Source: Christensenellaceae bacterium (lineage in GTDB: Bacteria; Bacillota; Clostridia; Christensenellales; UBA1750). Taken from it: DNA of 5,947 bases. Below, piece by piece: positions 5,186 to 5,947 of the stretch. The stretch lies in contig JAITTC010000114.1 in assembly GCA_031287285.1 (NCBI GenBank), positions 1-5,947 of the forward strand, given 5' to 3'. Each line of letters starts with the position of its first letter. Positions within the stretch are counted from its first letter, which is position 1. The notes under the pieces were generated by a model, which was given only the letters and a program-made list of their open reading frames with translations, ran no database searches and was not told the DNA's origin. The position numbers and the translations under genes were made by a program.

Positions 5186-5947
5186 ATGTTTTTACCTAAA
5201 GCTAAAAAACTCGCCGCGATTCTCGCGGCAGTCCTCGTTCTGGTCTTTGGCGGCATGGCAAGCGCTGCCGAACAGCCCTGCCAGTTTGGCCGCACCAGGC
5301 CGGATTATCGCTCCGCCCAGCAGCAGAGCTGCAACCAAAGCTACGGCAGCACCGTGGCGGGCGCGAACGCCAACTTCCTCGCAGCCTGCCCGCTCCCATC
5401 GTCTGAGGCAAAGACGGCGGCGGCCGCCCAGAGCAACAGCTGCGCAAACGGGCAGGCGAGCGGCAGCCAAAACCGCACCCAGTATGGCTCGAATGCCGCC
5501 CAGTTCGGCAGCCTCGCCCAGTATAACGGCGCAAACTGCGCCCAAAACGGCGCGCAGCAGAGCAGCCAGCCTTCCCTATGCCCCGTGCCTACCGAAAAGC
5601 CGCAGGCGAGCCAGGCGCCGGCCGAAGCGCCAGGGTCTGCCCAGGAGCCAAAGCCGAGCGAGCCCGCCCCTTCAGCCCCCAGCCAGCCAATTGGCTCCGG
5701 CATGGACGCCTACGCGCAGGAAGTTGTTCGCCAGGTGAATGAGGAGCGCGCAAGGCAGGGCCTGAGCCCCTTAACCGTTGATGACCAGGCCGTCGCCGCA
5801 GCTTCCGTGCGCGCCGCAGAGATTGCCCAGAGCTTTTCGCATACCAGGCCAAACGGCAGCGATCCCTTTACCGCGCTGAAGGAGGCGGGCGCCAGCTACC
5901 GCGGCGCCGGCGAGAACATCGCCAAGGGCCAGCAGAGCGCGGACCGC
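5186..5947 (+). CDS. Secreted CAP/SCP-domain protein with Cys/Gln-rich linker, partial (runs off right edge)
   Basis: All 254 codons up to the window end are open. Residues 1-28 form a signal peptide: Lys-containing start, hydrophobic core LAAILAAVLVLVFGGM, and likely cleavage after ASA. Residues about 29-132 form a low-complexity Gln/Asn/Ser/Ala/Gly stretch with six cysteines (32, 49, 68, 86, 118, 132). It contains a loose 7-residue repeat at 98-125 (TQYGSNA, AQFGSLA, QYNGANC, AQNGAQQ). A Pro/Ala/Glu/Ser-rich spacer (133-172) leads to a CAP domain (CAP: cysteine-rich secretory proteins, antigen 5, PR-1; YkwD type). It begins about 175 with VVRQVNEERARQGLSPLTVD, then AEIAQSFSHTRPNGSDPFTA with His219, and GAGENIAKGQ with Glu243. 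His and Glu are two of the four residues lining the family's cavity; the other two would lie beyond the window. Bacterial CAP proteins are secreted and mostly of unknown biochemical role, some linked to sporulation or the cell surface. Start is fixed by AAGGAGG. Confidence 0.9.
   Translation, partial: MFLPKAKKLAAILAAVLVLVFGGMASAAEQPCQFGRTRPDYRSAQQQSCNQSYGSTVAGANANFLAACPLPSSEAKTAAAAQSNSCANGQASGSQNRTQYGSNAAQFGSLAQYNGANCAQNGAQQSSQPSLCPVPTEKPQASQAPAEAPGSAQEPKPSEPAPSAPSQPIGSGMDAYAQEVVRQVNEERARQGLSPLTVDDQAVAAASVRAAEIAQSFSHTRPNGSDPFTALKEAGASYRGAGENIAKGQQSADR

Noticed and set aside
5124..5738. Plus-strand open frame of 204 codons overlapping the CAP-domain gene
   Set aside because: It has no proper ribosome site, is rich in Arg/Ala/Pro as expected for an out-of-frame reading, and overlaps a gene with signal peptide and CAP motifs in another frame.

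Overview
The window looks like chromosomal DNA from a GC-rich, Gram-positive-type bacterium, most likely a member of the Clostridia (Bacillota). The signs are Mbl/MreB, a UgtP-like diacylglycerol glucosyltransferase, an LCP-like lipoprotein, a CAP/SCP secreted protein, strong AAGGAGG-type ribosome binding sites and TTG start codons. Coding sequence prefers G or C at third positions. The intergenic stretches, above all 4912-5100, are clearly more AT-rich. The taxon is inferred from gene content only.

Layout. Minus strand, left side: folC (2732-1425) is followed after 19 bases by a UgtP-type glycosyltransferase gene (1405-284). A 137-bp gap then carries a very good promoter (TTGACA, 17-bp spacer, extended -10) for trpS, whose first 48 codons run off the left edge. 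Plus strand, right side: an mreB/mbl gene (2901-3944) diverges from folC. It is followed 13 bases later by a lipoprotein with a degenerate LytR-CpsA-Psr (LCP) domain (3958-4911). A 274-bp AT-rich intergenic stretch full of inverted repeats comes next, then the start of a secreted CAP-domain protein (5186 to the right edge) with an unusual Cys/Gln/Asn-rich linker.

Functional theme. Most genes serve the cell envelope: glycolipid anchor synthesis, the actin-like organiser of side-wall synthesis, an LCP-like lipoprotein probably on the outer face of the membrane, and a secreted CAP protein. folC (folate polyglutamylation) and trpS (tRNA charging) are housekeeping genes. The 168 bp between the folC and mreB start codons holds two divergent promoter candidates.

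No CRISPR array, transposase, tRNA, rRNA or phage gene was seen. I do not see a clearly new defence or mobile system. The least explained items are the catalytically degraded LCP-like lipoprotein beside mreB, the palindrome-rich 4912-5119 stretch, and the linker of the CAP protein.
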